Assembly (NCBI RefSeq): GCF_900101605.1
Contig: NZ_FMUR01000007.1
Location: forward strand, 124,001-188,000
Length of the DNA stretch: 64,000 nt
DNA from: Butyrivibrio hungatei
GTDB taxonomy: Bacteria > Bacillota > Clostridia > Lachnospirales > Lachnospiraceae
Direction: 5' to 3'
The translations under genes and the position numbers were made by a program. Position 1 is the stretch's first letter, and each line of letters opens with the position of its first letter. The notes under the pieces are model-generated. The model saw only the letters and a program-made list of their open reading frames with translations. It was not told the origin of the DNA and made no database searches. Below are positions 38,495 to 47,538 of the stretch, piece by piece.

Positions 38495-38561
38495 TAGGCT
38501 GATTGACAAGGATTAAAGTGTTTAACACGCGTAATCCGCGTAACTGCACAGTGAAGTGCTA

Positions 38562-38594
38562 CGCAGGATACCCTCAAAAGGTGTCCTGCGTTTT
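38562..38594 (+). terminator. Hairpin between livJ and livH (partial terminator)
   Basis: CGCAGGATACC pairs with GGTGTCCTGCG (one T-G pair) around CTCAAAA and is followed by TTTT. Inside an operon, such a structure usually lowers expression of downstream genes relative to the binding protein. Confidence 0.7.
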
Positions 38595-38680
38595 CATATC
38601 ACAGAACAGGATAAAAAGTCTTGTTTGTGTGGTATTATTTATATCATAAGAAATATTAGGAATTTTTTTGGAGGTATACG

Positions 38681-39577
38681 ATGAGCTTTCTTACTTATCT
38701 CATCAACGGACTTAGTCTTGGTAGTATTTATGCCATCATTGCACTTGGATATACCATGGTTTACGGAATAGCCAAGATGCTCAATTTTGCTCACGGTGAT
38801 TTCATCATGGTTGGATGTTATGTGATATTCTCTGTGATCGGAGCAATGGGTGGAAATTCTACTATGGGAATTATCATTGCAGTGGTAGTTTCAATAATCT
38901 TGTGTTCACTTCTCGGAATTACAACGGAGTTTATTGCGTACAGACCGCTTAGAGGAGCAGCTTCTCCTTTGGCAGTTCTTATTACAGCCATAGGCGTCAG
39001 CTATTTTCTTGAGAATCTTGCACTTATTATCTTTGGTGCTGACGTTAAGTCTTTTTCATCTGTAATTACATGGAAGGGAATTTCTTTTGCAGGCGGAGAA
39101 CTTAAGATTCAGGGTGTTACGATCGTTACTATCGCGGTGAGTATCATTATACTTGTATGCCTTCAGCTTTTTATCAATAAGACCAAACAGGGACAGGCAA
39201 TGCTTGCTGTTGCGGAGGATAAGGGTGCCGCAACATTAATGGGAATAAATGTAAATAAGACCATCATGCTTACATTTGCGATCGGTTCTGCTCTTGCAGC
39301 TGTCGCTGGAGCACTTCTTTGTTCCGCATATCCAAATCTGTCTCCTTATGTCGGAGCGATGCCCGGAATCAAGGCGTTTGTTGCAGCTGTTCTTGGAGGA
39401 ATAGGTTCTATCCCCGGAGCGATGATCGGCGGAATTGTACTCGGAATCGTAGAGATTCTCAGTAAGACATATATTTCATCACAGTTGTCTGATGCAATAG
39501 TTTTTGGAATTCTTGTAATCGTGCTTATTGTTAAGCCTACGGGAATTCTTGGTAAAGTCATTCAGGAAAAGGTTTAA
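38681..39577 (+). CDS. livH: Branched-chain amino-acid ABC transporter permease LivH
   Basis: A 298-residue permease with about eight membrane segments. The start, LINGLSLGSIYAIIALGYTM, and MLNFAHGDFIMVG are diagnostic for LivH. GGEL...AVAGALLCSAYPNL and FVAAVLGGIGSIPGAMIGG are also typical. GGAGG precedes the ATG. It forms the membrane channel with LivM. Confidence 0.93.
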   Translation: MSFLTYLINGLSLGSIYAIIALGYTMVYGIAKMLNFAHGDFIMVGCYVIFSVIGAMGGNSTMGIIIAVVVSIILCSLLGITTEFIAYRPLRGAASPLAVLITAIGVSYFLENLALIIFGADVKSFSSVITWKGISFAGGELKIQGVTIVTIAVSIIILVCLQLFINKTKQGQAMLAVAEDKGAATLMGINVNKTIMLTFAIGSALAAVAGALLCSAYPNLSPYVGAMPGIKAFVAAVLGGIGSIPGAMIGGIVLGIVEILSKTYISSQLSDAIVFGILVIVLIVKPTGILGKVIQEKV

Positions 39578-39590
39578 AGAGGTGACGACT

Positions 39591-40637
39591 ATGCGTATAG
39601 ACAAAAAGACAAAAGACAATTTGATAACTTACGGAATCGTTGTTGCAACATTCCTTATCGTTCAGGCACTTGCTTCAACCGGAAATCTTACAAATCATAT
39701 CAAGGGACTTCTGGTTCCGATGACATACTATGCGATAATCGCAGTGGCACTTAATCTTTGCGTCGGTATATTGGGTGAGCTCAGTATCGGACACTGCGGA
39801 TTTATGTGCATCGGTGCATTCACAAGCGCTGCTTTTTCAAAGATCACAGCAGATAAGATACCTTCCGGTCCGAGATTTCTTATCGCATTTGTTATAGGTA
39901 TAGCTTTTGCGGCATTGTTCGGATTTCTTATAGGTATTCCCGTACTCAGGCTTAAAGGTGATTATCTCGCGATCGTTACACTTGCTTTTGGCGAGATCAT
40001 AAAGAATGTAATAAATGCTTTTTACATAGGTGTAGATAGCACGGGAATGCATTTTTCCATGGAAAATCAGATGGCTCTTAATCTTGAGAAAGATGGAGAG
40101 ATGGTTATAAACGGAGCTATGGGTGTAACGGGAACTCCGCATGATGCAAGTTTCACTATCGGAATAGTAATGCTTCTTGTTTCACTTGTGGTAGTGCTCA
40201 ATCTTATCAATTCAAGAGACGGACGTGCCATCATGGCAATCAGAGATAATTACATCGCTGCAGAGGCATCGGGAATCAATGTGACAAGATATAAGATGCT
40301 CGCATTTACCATTTCGGCTGCGATTGCAGGTGCTGCAGGAGTTCTTTATTCACATAATATTACGACACTTACGGCTTCATCTCAGTATTTCGGGTACAAT
40401 GCATCTATTATGATCCTTGTATACGTGGTTCTCGGAGGAATCGGAAACATCAGAGGAAGCGTCGTTGCTGCCTGCATATTGTACCTTCTTCCTGAGCTGC
40501 TCAGAGGCCTTAACAAGTATAGAATGCTTATCTATTCAATCGTTCTGATTGTGATGATGATCGTGAACTGGTCACCTAAGGTAATAGAGTGGAGAAAGAA
40601 AACATTTGCCAATTTTGGTATTAAGAAAAAGGTTTAA
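39591..40637 (+). CDS. livM: Branched-chain amino-acid ABC transporter permease LivM
   Basis: A 348-residue permease with about nine membrane segments. Hallmarks are LGELSIGHCGFMCIGAFTSA, LRLKGDYLAIVTLAFGEII and VYVVLGGIGNIRGSVVAA. The ATG at 39591 has AGAGGTG upstream; a longer frame from 39528 overlaps livH and is not used. The gap to livH is 13 bases. Confidence 0.93.
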   Translation: MRIDKKTKDNLITYGIVVATFLIVQALASTGNLTNHIKGLLVPMTYYAIIAVALNLCVGILGELSIGHCGFMCIGAFTSAAFSKITADKIPSGPRFLIAFVIGIAFAALFGFLIGIPVLRLKGDYLAIVTLAFGEIIKNVINAFYIGVDSTGMHFSMENQMALNLEKDGEMVINGAMGVTGTPHDASFTIGIVMLLVSLVVVLNLINSRDGRAIMAIRDNYIAAEASGINVTRYKMLAFTISAAIAGAAGVLYSHNITTLTASSQYFGYNASIMILVYVVLGGIGNIRGSVVAACILYLLPELLRGLNKYRMLIYSIVLIVMMIVNWSPKVIEWRKKTFANFGIKKKV

Positions 40638-40649
40638 GGTGGTGAAATA

Positions 40650-41408
40650 ATGGCACTTTTAGATGTAACCAATCTGAGCATTTCCTTCGGTGGACTTCGC
40701 GCGGTTGACGATTTTAATATGACGATTGAAAAGGGCGAGCTTTACGGACTTATCGGACCAAACGGTGCCGGTAAAACTACGGTGTTCAATCTTCTGACAG
40801 GCGTGTATAAGCCAAACGAAGGCAAGATAAAACTTGATGGCGAAGATATAACAAGAAAAAATACGATAGAGATAAATCATGCGGGAATAGCCAGAACGTT
40901 CCAGAACATCAGACTTTTCAAGCAGATGTCTGTTATTGATAACGTTAAGGTTGGCCTTTCCGAGAGATTCAAATACAGCACTCTTGAAGGAATACTTCAT
41001 GTAGGAAGATATAAAAAAGTGGAGAAGCAGATAGATGATGAAGCTATGAGACTTCTTAAGGTATTTGATCTTGACGGGGAAAGAGATACTCTTGCATCAA
41101 ATCTTCCTTACGGAAAGCAGAGAAAACTTGAGATTGTAAGAGCAATGGCTACAGATCCAAAGCTCCTTCTTCTCGATGAACCCGCTGCGGGAATGAATCC
41201 CAACGAGACAAAAGAACTCATGGAAACTATCGCACTTGTAAGAAAAGAATTTGAGATGACGATTCTTCTTATCGAGCATGATATGAAGCTTGTTTCAGGA
41301 ATCTGCGAGAAACTTACCGTTCTAAACTTTGGTAAAGTTCTCTGCCAGGGCGAAACAAAAGAAGTTTTGTCTAATCCCGAGGTTATAAAAGCTTATCTTG
41401 GTGAGTAG
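40650..41408 (+). CDS. livG: Branched-chain amino-acid ABC transporter ATP-binding protein LivG
   Basis: A 252-residue ABC ATPase. Walker A is GPNGAGKTT. The signature is altered from LSGGQ to LPYGKQRKLEIVRA, as in most LivG proteins. Walker B is LLLLDEPAAGMNPNE and the switch is IEHDMKLV. The RTFQNIRLF Q-loop is typical. It starts 12 bases after livM. A spacer with two short hairpins separates it from livF. Confidence 0.93.
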   Translation: MALLDVTNLSISFGGLRAVDDFNMTIEKGELYGLIGPNGAGKTTVFNLLTGVYKPNEGKIKLDGEDITRKNTIEINHAGIARTFQNIRLFKQMSVIDNVKVGLSERFKYSTLEGILHVGRYKKVEKQIDDEAMRLLKVFDLDGERDTLASNLPYGKQRKLEIVRAMATDPKLLLLDEPAAGMNPNETKELMETIALVRKEFEMTILLIEHDMKLVSGICEKLTVLNFGKVLCQGETKEVLSNPEVIKAYLGE

Positions 41409-41409
41409 A

Positions 41410-41490
41410 GCACTTGCCGAGGTATTATCGAGGCTAGTGCGAACCATGGGGATACACTTAGCGAGGTTTTTTCGAGCTTAGTGTATATCC
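41410..41490 (+). repeat. Two related short hairpins between livG and livF
   Basis: GCACTTGCC/GGCTAGTGC (41410-41440) and GGATACACTTAGC/GCTTAGTGTATATCC (41450-41490) share one design: a CACT-T-GC arm with a T-T mismatch, a GAGGT...TCGA loop, and a GC-T-AGTG arm. A third copy lies after livF. These look like dispersed intergenic hairpin repeats that are transcribed with the operon. Confidence 0.65.
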
Positions 41491-41529
41491 CAGAGTAGAG
41501 CATTTACCATAAAAAATTAGAGGTATTGT

Positions 41530-42243
41530 ATGGAATCAATTTTAGAAGTAAACGATCTAAGTGTATATTACGGAGTTATCCAGGCTCTAAAGGGTATCTC
41601 CTTTAAAGTAAATAAGGGTGAAGTTGTGGCATTGATCGGTGCAAACGGCGCAGGAAAGACTACAATACTTCATACGTTATCGGGACTTATCAAAGCGGAT
41701 GCAGGTCTGATAAAATATAAGGGAGAGGAGATAACCAAGATTCCCGGACATAAGATTGTGTCCATGGGAATGGCTCAGGTTCCCGAGGGAAGACGAGTAT
41801 TTGCAGAGATGACGGTTCTCCAGAACCTTAAGATGGGAGCATATACCAGAGATAACAGTGCAGAGTTTCAGGAGACACTTGAGAAGATCTACACACGTTT
41901 CCCTAGACTTAAAGAAAGAGCGGGCCAGCTTGCGGGAACTCTTTCAGGAGGTGAGCAGCAGATGCTTGCAATGGGAAGAGCTCTCATGTCTCATCCCGAC
42001 ATTATCCTGATGGATGAGCCCTCAATGGGACTTTCTCCCATATTTGTAAATGAGATTTTCAATATCATAAGAGATGTGAACAACGACGGCGTGACGGTTC
42101 TTTTGGTTGAGCAGAATGCAAAAAAAGCTCTTTCAATCGCAAACAGGGCATATGTCCTTGAGACAGGCAAGATTGTAAAAGAAGGAAACGCAGCCGATCT
42201 TTTAAATGATGAAGCGATTAAAAAGGCATATCTTGGTGAGTAG
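41530..42243 (+). CDS. livF: Branched-chain amino-acid ABC transporter ATP-binding protein LivF
   Basis: A 237-residue ABC ATPase. Walker A is GANGAGKTT, the signature LSGGEQQMLAMGRAL, Walker B IILMDEPSMGLSP and the switch VEQNAKKAL, which is the usual LivF form. VPEGRRVFAEMTVLQNL is diagnostic. AGAGGT precedes the ATG. It pairs with LivG to drive LivHM. Confidence 0.93.
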   Translation: MESILEVNDLSVYYGVIQALKGISFKVNKGEVVALIGANGAGKTTILHTLSGLIKADAGLIKYKGEEITKIPGHKIVSMGMAQVPEGRRVFAEMTVLQNLKMGAYTRDNSAEFQETLEKIYTRFPRLKERAGQLAGTLSGGEQQMLAMGRALMSHPDIILMDEPSMGLSPIFVNEIFNIIRDVNNDGVTVLLVEQNAKKALSIANRAYVLETGKIVKEGNAADLLNDEAIKKAYLGE

Positions 42244-42250
42244 GCTGAGA

Positions 42251-42281
42251 GCACTTGCTGAGGTTTTATCGAAGCTAGTGC
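42251..42281 (+). repeat. Third copy of the liv hairpin repeat
   Basis: GCACTTGC-T-GAGGTTTTATCGA-A-GCTAGTGC: same arms and loop as the copy at 41410-41440. A further CTTAGTG arm lies at 42324-42331, and a GTCAT/ATGAC hairpin with a GCGAGCGAAGCGAG centre fills the space between them. Confidence 0.65.
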
Positions 42282-42344
42282 GAACGTGTCATGGCGAGCG
42301 AAGCGAGAGTATGACTTCATTCAGCTTAGTGTAGGGGGTATCGT

Positions 42345-42974
42345 ATGAAGAAGAACATTGTTATCACTATTGCAAGGCAGTATGGAAGTGGCGGAAGGAC
42401 AGTCGGCAAAATGCTGGCCAAAGAACTTGGAATCAATTATTATAACAAGGAACTTTTACGTCTTGCTTCCGAAGAGAGCGGAATAAATGAAGATCTTTTT
42501 CTGGATGCCGATGAGCGTTGTAGAACAATAGGCTTTTTTAAGATGCCCGCAAATATCTACAACGGCGAAATACTGGGGCCGGACAGCAAAGACTTTACAT
42601 CTTTTGACAATCTCTTTAATTTTCAGGCGGCTACCATCAAAAAGATCGCTGATACAACAGGTGGTGTTATAATCGGAAGAGCGGCCAATTTTGTTCTTAA
42701 AGATTATGATAATGTTATAAGCGTATTTGTTCATGCTCCGCAGGATTTTCTGATGGAGCAGGCCGGTAAGGTGCAGAGCCTTGAAGGGGAAGAACTTGAG
42801 AAGTTCATTGCCAGAGAGGATAAGTACAGGGCTGACTACTATGAGCATCACACGGGATGCAAGTGGACAGATGCCATGAACTACGATCTTTGTCTTGACA
42901 GCAGTAAGCTTGGCTTTGAGAAATGCGTTGAGGCAATAAAGGTTTATGCGAAAGTCAGATTTGGGGAAATATAG
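42345..42974 (+). CDS. Cytidylate-kinase-like protein
   Basis: A 209-residue P-loop protein of the cytidylate-kinase-like family. It starts NIVITIARQYGSGGRTVGKM, a GSGGRTVG variant P-loop, and contains GVIIGRAANFVLKDY, typical of these stand-alone kinases. It differs from the housekeeping Cmk in lacking the usual CMP-binding insert, so the substrate is unknown. GGGGGT precedes the ATG. It follows livF after about 100 bases of hairpin repeats and is closed by a terminator, so it may share the liv transcript without a functional link. Confidence 0.8.
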   Translation: MKKNIVITIARQYGSGGRTVGKMLAKELGINYYNKELLRLASEESGINEDLFLDADERCRTIGFFKMPANIYNGEILGPDSKDFTSFDNLFNFQAATIKKIADTTGGVIIGRAANFVLKDYDNVISVFVHAPQDFLMEQAGKVQSLEGEELEKFIAREDKYRADYYEHHTGCKWTDAMNYDLCLDSSKLGFEKCVEAIKVYAKVRFGEI

Positions 42975-43029
42975 AGCGCCAAGATGATTGAAGAGCAATG
43001 GGCTTTGTTGAAGATAAATGCAAAATGAG

Positions 43030-43074
43030 ACACAGATAAGTGTAGTGAAGAACAGTGCGCTTATCTGTGTTTTT
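43030..43074 (+). terminator. Terminator at the end of the liv region
   Basis: ACACAGATAAG (43030-43040) pairs perfectly with CTTATCTGTGT (43060-43070), followed by TTTTT. It is a strong intrinsic terminator. Confidence 0.88.
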
Positions 43075-43136
43075 GAGTCTTAATAAAGAAAAAATTGGAA
43101 TGCCGGAATCTGCGTGCTTTGCATCGGAATATAAGT

Positions 43137-43164
43137 TTGCATTACTTGGTTACTATAGTATAAT
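43137..43164 (+). promoter_or_regulatory. Promoter of the large membrane-protein pair
   Basis: TTGCAT (43137-43142), a 16-base spacer and a perfect TATAAT (43159-43164). CTTGGT and ACCAAG flank the -10 box as an inverted repeat, a possible operator. The leader is about 86 bases. Confidence 0.6.
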
Positions 43165-43256
43165 TACCAAGGCGGATAGAGCATGCGTGGTTTGTATAAG
43201 TACTCTGTTAATAATATCCGGAAGGGTGTAAATAAGAATTGTTTAAGGGGAATCCG

Positions 43257-45179
43257 ATGAATAAAGAAATGATACCGTATGATAAGATATTATCTAGAAA
43301 AGAATGTTTATTCGCGGCTTTTTTTTCTGCCTGTTCTCTTTTTATAGGCTTGGATACAAAAGAACCTTACGAATCGCATATTTCAAGTTCAATTCTTAAC
43401 GCGTTTTTTGAATTGTTCGAACAAGCAGGTGATATGTTTGCGGGTAATGGGTTTTATATATTGGTTGTCAGTGCCGCTATTTTAGTTTTATACAACAAAG
43501 TTTTTAAGATAAAGGCAGATACAGATTTTAGTCCGCGATTTGTAATCGGTGAAAAGGTCATTGCTGTTTTTTTTGCTTTAATGTATACGGGCGGAAGGGC
43601 TTATAGATATAATGACACTTTAGCATGTCTTCTGGTTCCCAAATTCAATATAATAAAAGCCGTTATAATTGCTGTAGGGTTCTACTATTTATATCTGGCG
43701 GCAATACATCTTCTGTATTTTTTGTTTGAGAAAAGAAACGATATTGTTTTACCGAACGGTAAATTCAGGGAATGTATTGATAAATTTAATGTAGGTCAAT
43801 ATTTTTTATTTATCTTTTTGATGTGGTTGCCTCATCTTATCTTCAGATATCCGGGAGCTCTAAGTTCCGATAACTGGAAACAGTTGAATGAATTTTTCGG
43901 ATATCTGCCTTTTATTACAGATCAGCCGGTGGTACATACGGTGAGTGTCGGTTTGCTTGCAAAACTTAGCGTGAATATATTTGGCAGCGCAAATATTGGA
44001 ATCTTTCTGTATGTACTGATTCAGGCTGCAGCAATGTCTTACGTACTTGCACAAACTCTTAAATTGTTTTCGGAATGGAAAATGCCGGCTTGGTTCAGAA
44101 TGTCAGTTATGTTTCTCTATGCATGTACACCTTACTTTATGGGAAATGCGGCATGGGCAATCAAGGATTATCCGCATATGATAGGATACGTACTATGGGG
44201 AATCTGCTTTGTAAAGATAGTTTTAGAAAAAAAACATGCATTTAGCATTGTAGAAGACAAAAAGCTTATTGGCTGTTGGATAATCGGAGCGGTACTTATG
44301 TCACTGTACAGAAAAAACGGTCTACATATCTATGTTTTGGCATGTGTCATATACTGTGTGATCTCAGTGATAAAGGAGAAGTCCAAAAAAGTTGTATCAA
44401 TGCTGCTTTTGTTCATTGTTCCGTTGGTTTTATCTGTCGGTATAGAAAAGAGCGTTATTAATATATTTAATATTACGGAAATACAACAACAGGATGCATA
44501 TTCTCTTCTGTTCCAACAGACGGCAAGATATTACTATTATCACAGTGATGAACTCACTGATGAAGAGAGAGAAGCTATCGGAGACATACTTGACCTTGAA
44601 ACATTATATGACGATTATACCGTAGAATGTTCAGATAATGTAAAATCTGGGTATCATGCCGAGAATATGCAGCAGATGATGAGATATTTCAAGGTGTGGT
44701 TTTTTATGTTTTTCAAGCATCCCGAGTGCTATTTGGAGGCTACGTGGAATCAGAATTATTACATCTTTATGCCGGACTTTGATAATATCGTATATAATGA
44801 AAGTTGTCACACCGGAAATGCCATTGCAGATCCGGACTTGATGGAGAAGCTTGATGTTCATGTGCCCACGCAGATTCAGGGCTTTGCAGTATTTATATGT
44901 AGTATGTACAGATTTTTGAATAAGCTTCCGATCATTTCAACTTTAAACAATTTATGTGTATATGTATTCATGATGTTTGCGATTTCGTTTTTTATGAAAA
45001 GCAAGAAAAAGACATATTACAGTATTGCAATGCTGCCATTGTGGTTGTCTTTGCTGTTTATCGTTCTTGCGCCGATGATTGTGGATCAACCCAGATATTC
45101 GTGGGCAATTTTTTATCTTATGCCTATGATGATGGCATTATATATGCATCTGCTCGACGGTGAAAGAAGTCATGAATGA
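43257..45179 (+). CDS. Large polytopic membrane protein (DUF6020-like, GT-C-type)
   Basis: A 640-residue membrane protein with about 14 hydrophobic segments. The loop FRYPGALSSDNWKQLNEFFG followed by ITDQPVVHTVSVGL matches the pattern of a family of uncharacterised membrane proteins (DUF6020, from memory), thought to have a GT-C glycosyltransferase fold. The Asp in SSDN and the acidic outer loops would suit a lipid-linked sugar donor. The ATG at 43257 has AAGGGGA upstream; the in-frame TTG at 43239 is rejected. It is followed 15 bases later by another large GT-C-like gene, so the two may decorate the same surface glycan. Confidence 0.65.
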   Translation: MNKEMIPYDKILSRKECLFAAFFSACSLFIGLDTKEPYESHISSSILNAFFELFEQAGDMFAGNGFYILVVSAAILVLYNKVFKIKADTDFSPRFVIGEKVIAVFFALMYTGGRAYRYNDTLACLLVPKFNIIKAVIIAVGFYYLYLAAIHLLYFLFEKRNDIVLPNGKFRECIDKFNVGQYFLFIFLMWLPHLIFRYPGALSSDNWKQLNEFFGYLPFITDQPVVHTVSVGLLAKLSVNIFGSANIGIFLYVLIQAAAMSYVLAQTLKLFSEWKMPAWFRMSVMFLYACTPYFMGNAAWAIKDYPHMIGYVLWGICFVKIVLEKKHAFSIVEDKKLIGCWIIGAVLMSLYRKNGLHIYVLACVIYCVISVIKEKSKKVVSMLLLFIVPLVLSVGIEKSVINIFNITEIQQQDAYSLLFQQTARYYYYHSDELTDEEREAIGDILDLETLYDDYTVECSDNVKSGYHAENMQQMMRYFKVWFFMFFKHPECYLEATWNQNYYIFMPDFDNIVYNESCHTGNAIADPDLMEKLDVHVPTQIQGFAVFICSMYRFLNKLPIISTLNNLCVYVFMMFAISFFMKSKKKTYYSIAMLPLWLSLLFIVLAPMIVDQPRYSWAIFYLMPMMMALYMHLLDGERSHE

Positions 45180-45194
45180 GGGGATTACCCCAGT

Positions 45195-47501
45195 ATGAGT
45201 AAAAGATGGAGATTTATGAAATTTTTTTTTGATAATAAAAAGAAACTTGTTATAGCAATCGTCATTGTAGAATTGCTATTGCTTGCCATAAATGTTTTCA
45301 GATTTAACAGAAGTGAGAGCTACCTTTTTTCTCAGGATGATTTTCAGGTTGACTATTTGAATCCGGAAACAAATAAATATGAACGTGCGAGCGGAGCATA
45401 CGCGGATCACACTGATAAAGTTCAATCACTTATTTTTACCAAACCGGTGCGTCTTGAAAAAGGTATATATAACATCTATGTGAATTATAGTTCAAATGCT
45501 GATATAAACTGGCATTTATGTTATACAACGCTTCAGGCGTGCCTTGATGTGTCAAATACAAAGGCTGCTCATCTTGCTTATTGCGATAAGGTAGCCTTGC
45601 CTGCGTCAAAGACAGACGTCAGTTTCAATTCATGGGTTAGGTACGGCACGGATTTTGAAGTCAGGATGGGGCCTGAAAGGGATGAAACCGGAGACGGCAT
45701 CTTTGTTCTGGCAAATGAAGTGCGTATCACATATTTAAGGGGCAAAACAATACTCTATGAGACGGTCAAACTGCTTTTGCTCTTCATGGTTCTTGATATT
45801 GTACTGTATCTTATTTTGGTAAAAAGAGAAGAGACAAAACGCTTCTTTGAGGACAAAGCGTTTACTGTCGGGGTGCTTCTTTTTACCGTTCTTTTTGCGA
45901 GCTATCCGCTTCTTAGCGATAAGCTTTATTTTGGTGATGACATTTTTTACCATCTCAGACGAATCGTATATCTGGGCGAAGGCCTTAAGTGCGGTCAGTT
46001 TCCTGTGCATATATATCCGGGGTGGGATATGGGGTATGGCTACGCGGCAGGTGTGGGATACGGAGATCTTCTTCTTTATCCTTCGGCAATATTGGTAAAT
46101 CTTGGGTTTACGTTGCAGGCAGGATATAAGTTCTATATTGTTCTTACAAATGCGCTGACAGCATTTATTTCATATTATTCCTTTGGAAAAATAGCTGATG
46201 ATAAAAAGGCCGGACTTGCTTCATCGGTTCTTTTCACGCTTATTGGATTCAGACTTCACAGCGTTTACTCAGGCGCAACGGTCGGCGAATTTGGTGCGTT
46301 TACCTTTTTGCCGCTTGTGATACTTGGGCTGTGGGAAATCTATGCGAAGAAGAGTAAGAACGCTTATATATATCTTGCGCTCGGAGTTACGCTTACGCTG
46401 TCTTGCCATGTTCTCTCGACATTTATCCTGGCACTTGTGATCCCGATATTCTGTCTTATACTTGTGGAAAAGACATTACAAAAAGATGTTTTGATTCCGC
46501 TTCTGAAGGCGGCCTTCGCAATCGTGCTTTTAAATCTTCATTTTGTGGTTCCGCTTGTAGATTACATGGTATCAAAGAATGTGAGCGGAAACGGTATAAC
46601 GGACATGATCTGGGCAAGAGGCAGGGACCTTGTTACATTCTTTGGCTATTCACAGGCTATGGATCTTGATACAGGCGGCTTTTTGGGACTTGGGATATGT
46701 TCGGCAGCCGTTCTTGCAATAGCGCTCGGCTTTATTATTGCCGGAAAGTTTGAGAAAAAAACCTTTGTATATGTAAGAGTTTTTGCTTTGAGTATCGCTT
46801 TTGTGCTGCTTAGCACCAACTCGATACTTTACTTTGTGCTTTATCAGGATGTGCCTGTTCTTTATAAAATCCTTGCCAATTTGCAGTTTCCCTGGCATTT
46901 TTTGGATGTTTCCTGTGGAATGGTGGTTTTCTGGTTTGCGATAGTTGCAAAGAATGCGATATGCAAGCTTGATAAAAAGAATGCGACATATATTGTGATG
47001 ACAGTCATATGCTTTGCTTGTGTAATGCAGAGCAACACACTTCTTGAAGATGTTGTAAATACAGCGCATCCGATAACAATGTATGATGATGCGGAGATAG
47101 ATAGTGTTATGATTGCCGAGTTCAGTATTCCCGGTATTGAAAAAAACATTCCGATGACTGAGAAAGATATGATAATAAGGAAAAATTCCGGTGCTACGGC
47201 TCAGTTACTTGAAAAAAACGGAACTACCGTCTATGCACAGGTTGATAATCCCACGGAAAAACCGGTTGTTGCGGAAGCTCCTCTCTGGGGATACAGACAC
47301 TATGCCGCTAAAGCGGGCGGAAAAAAGCTTAAAGCATTTAGGGGAGATAACAAGAAGCTTTGGGTAGAAATTCCTGCGGGATACAGCGGAAAGATAAAGA
47401 TTTGGTTCAGAGAACCGTTCTTGTGGAGATTATCGGAACTTATAACGCTTGCAACTTTAGTCTGTATCGTGCGAGAATATATGAGGACTAAAAAGCAGTA
47501 A
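45195..47501 (+). CDS. Large membrane protein with PTPS-related/YfhO-like GT-C architecture
   Basis: A 768-residue protein. One membrane anchor lies near residue 20, followed by an outer domain (residues 45-175) and about 12 membrane segments. The loop YFGDDIFYHLRRIVYLGEGL, then GWDMGYGYAAGVGYGDLLLYP, is typical of the membrane family annotated as 6-pyruvoyl-tetrahydropterin-synthase-related, which is GT-C-like; the Asp-Asp pair would be the metal or catalytic site. A soluble C-terminal domain of about 140 residues precedes a last membrane segment. The stop of the previous gene is 15 bases upstream. Likely a glycosyltransferase using a lipid-linked sugar; specificity unknown. Confidence 0.7.
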   Translation: MSKRWRFMKFFFDNKKKLVIAIVIVELLLLAINVFRFNRSESYLFSQDDFQVDYLNPETNKYERASGAYADHTDKVQSLIFTKPVRLEKGIYNIYVNYSSNADINWHLCYTTLQACLDVSNTKAAHLAYCDKVALPASKTDVSFNSWVRYGTDFEVRMGPERDETGDGIFVLANEVRITYLRGKTILYETVKLLLLFMVLDIVLYLILVKREETKRFFEDKAFTVGVLLFTVLFASYPLLSDKLYFGDDIFYHLRRIVYLGEGLKCGQFPVHIYPGWDMGYGYAAGVGYGDLLLYPSAILVNLGFTLQAGYKFYIVLTNALTAFISYYSFGKIADDKKAGLASSVLFTLIGFRLHSVYSGATVGEFGAFTFLPLVILGLWEIYAKKSKNAYIYLALGVTLTLSCHVLSTFILALVIPIFCLILVEKTLQKDVLIPLLKAAFAIVLLNLHFVVPLVDYMVSKNVSGNGITDMIWARGRDLVTFFGYSQAMDLDTGGFLGLGICSAAVLAIALGFIIAGKFEKKTFVYVRVFALSIAFVLLSTNSILYFVLYQDVPVLYKILANLQFPWHFLDVSCGMVVFWFAIVAKNAICKLDKKNATYIVMTVICFACVMQSNTLLEDVVNTAHPITMYDDAEIDSVMIAEFSIPGIEKNIPMTEKDMIIRKNSGATAQLLEKNGTTVYAQVDNPTEKPVVAEAPLWGYRHYAAKAGGKKLKAFRGDNKKLWVEIPAGYSGKIKIWFREPFLWRLSELITLATLVCIVREYMRTKKQ

Positions 47502-47538
47502 GCGGAGATATGGTTCTTCGCAAGGAGAAACAGTTGGT

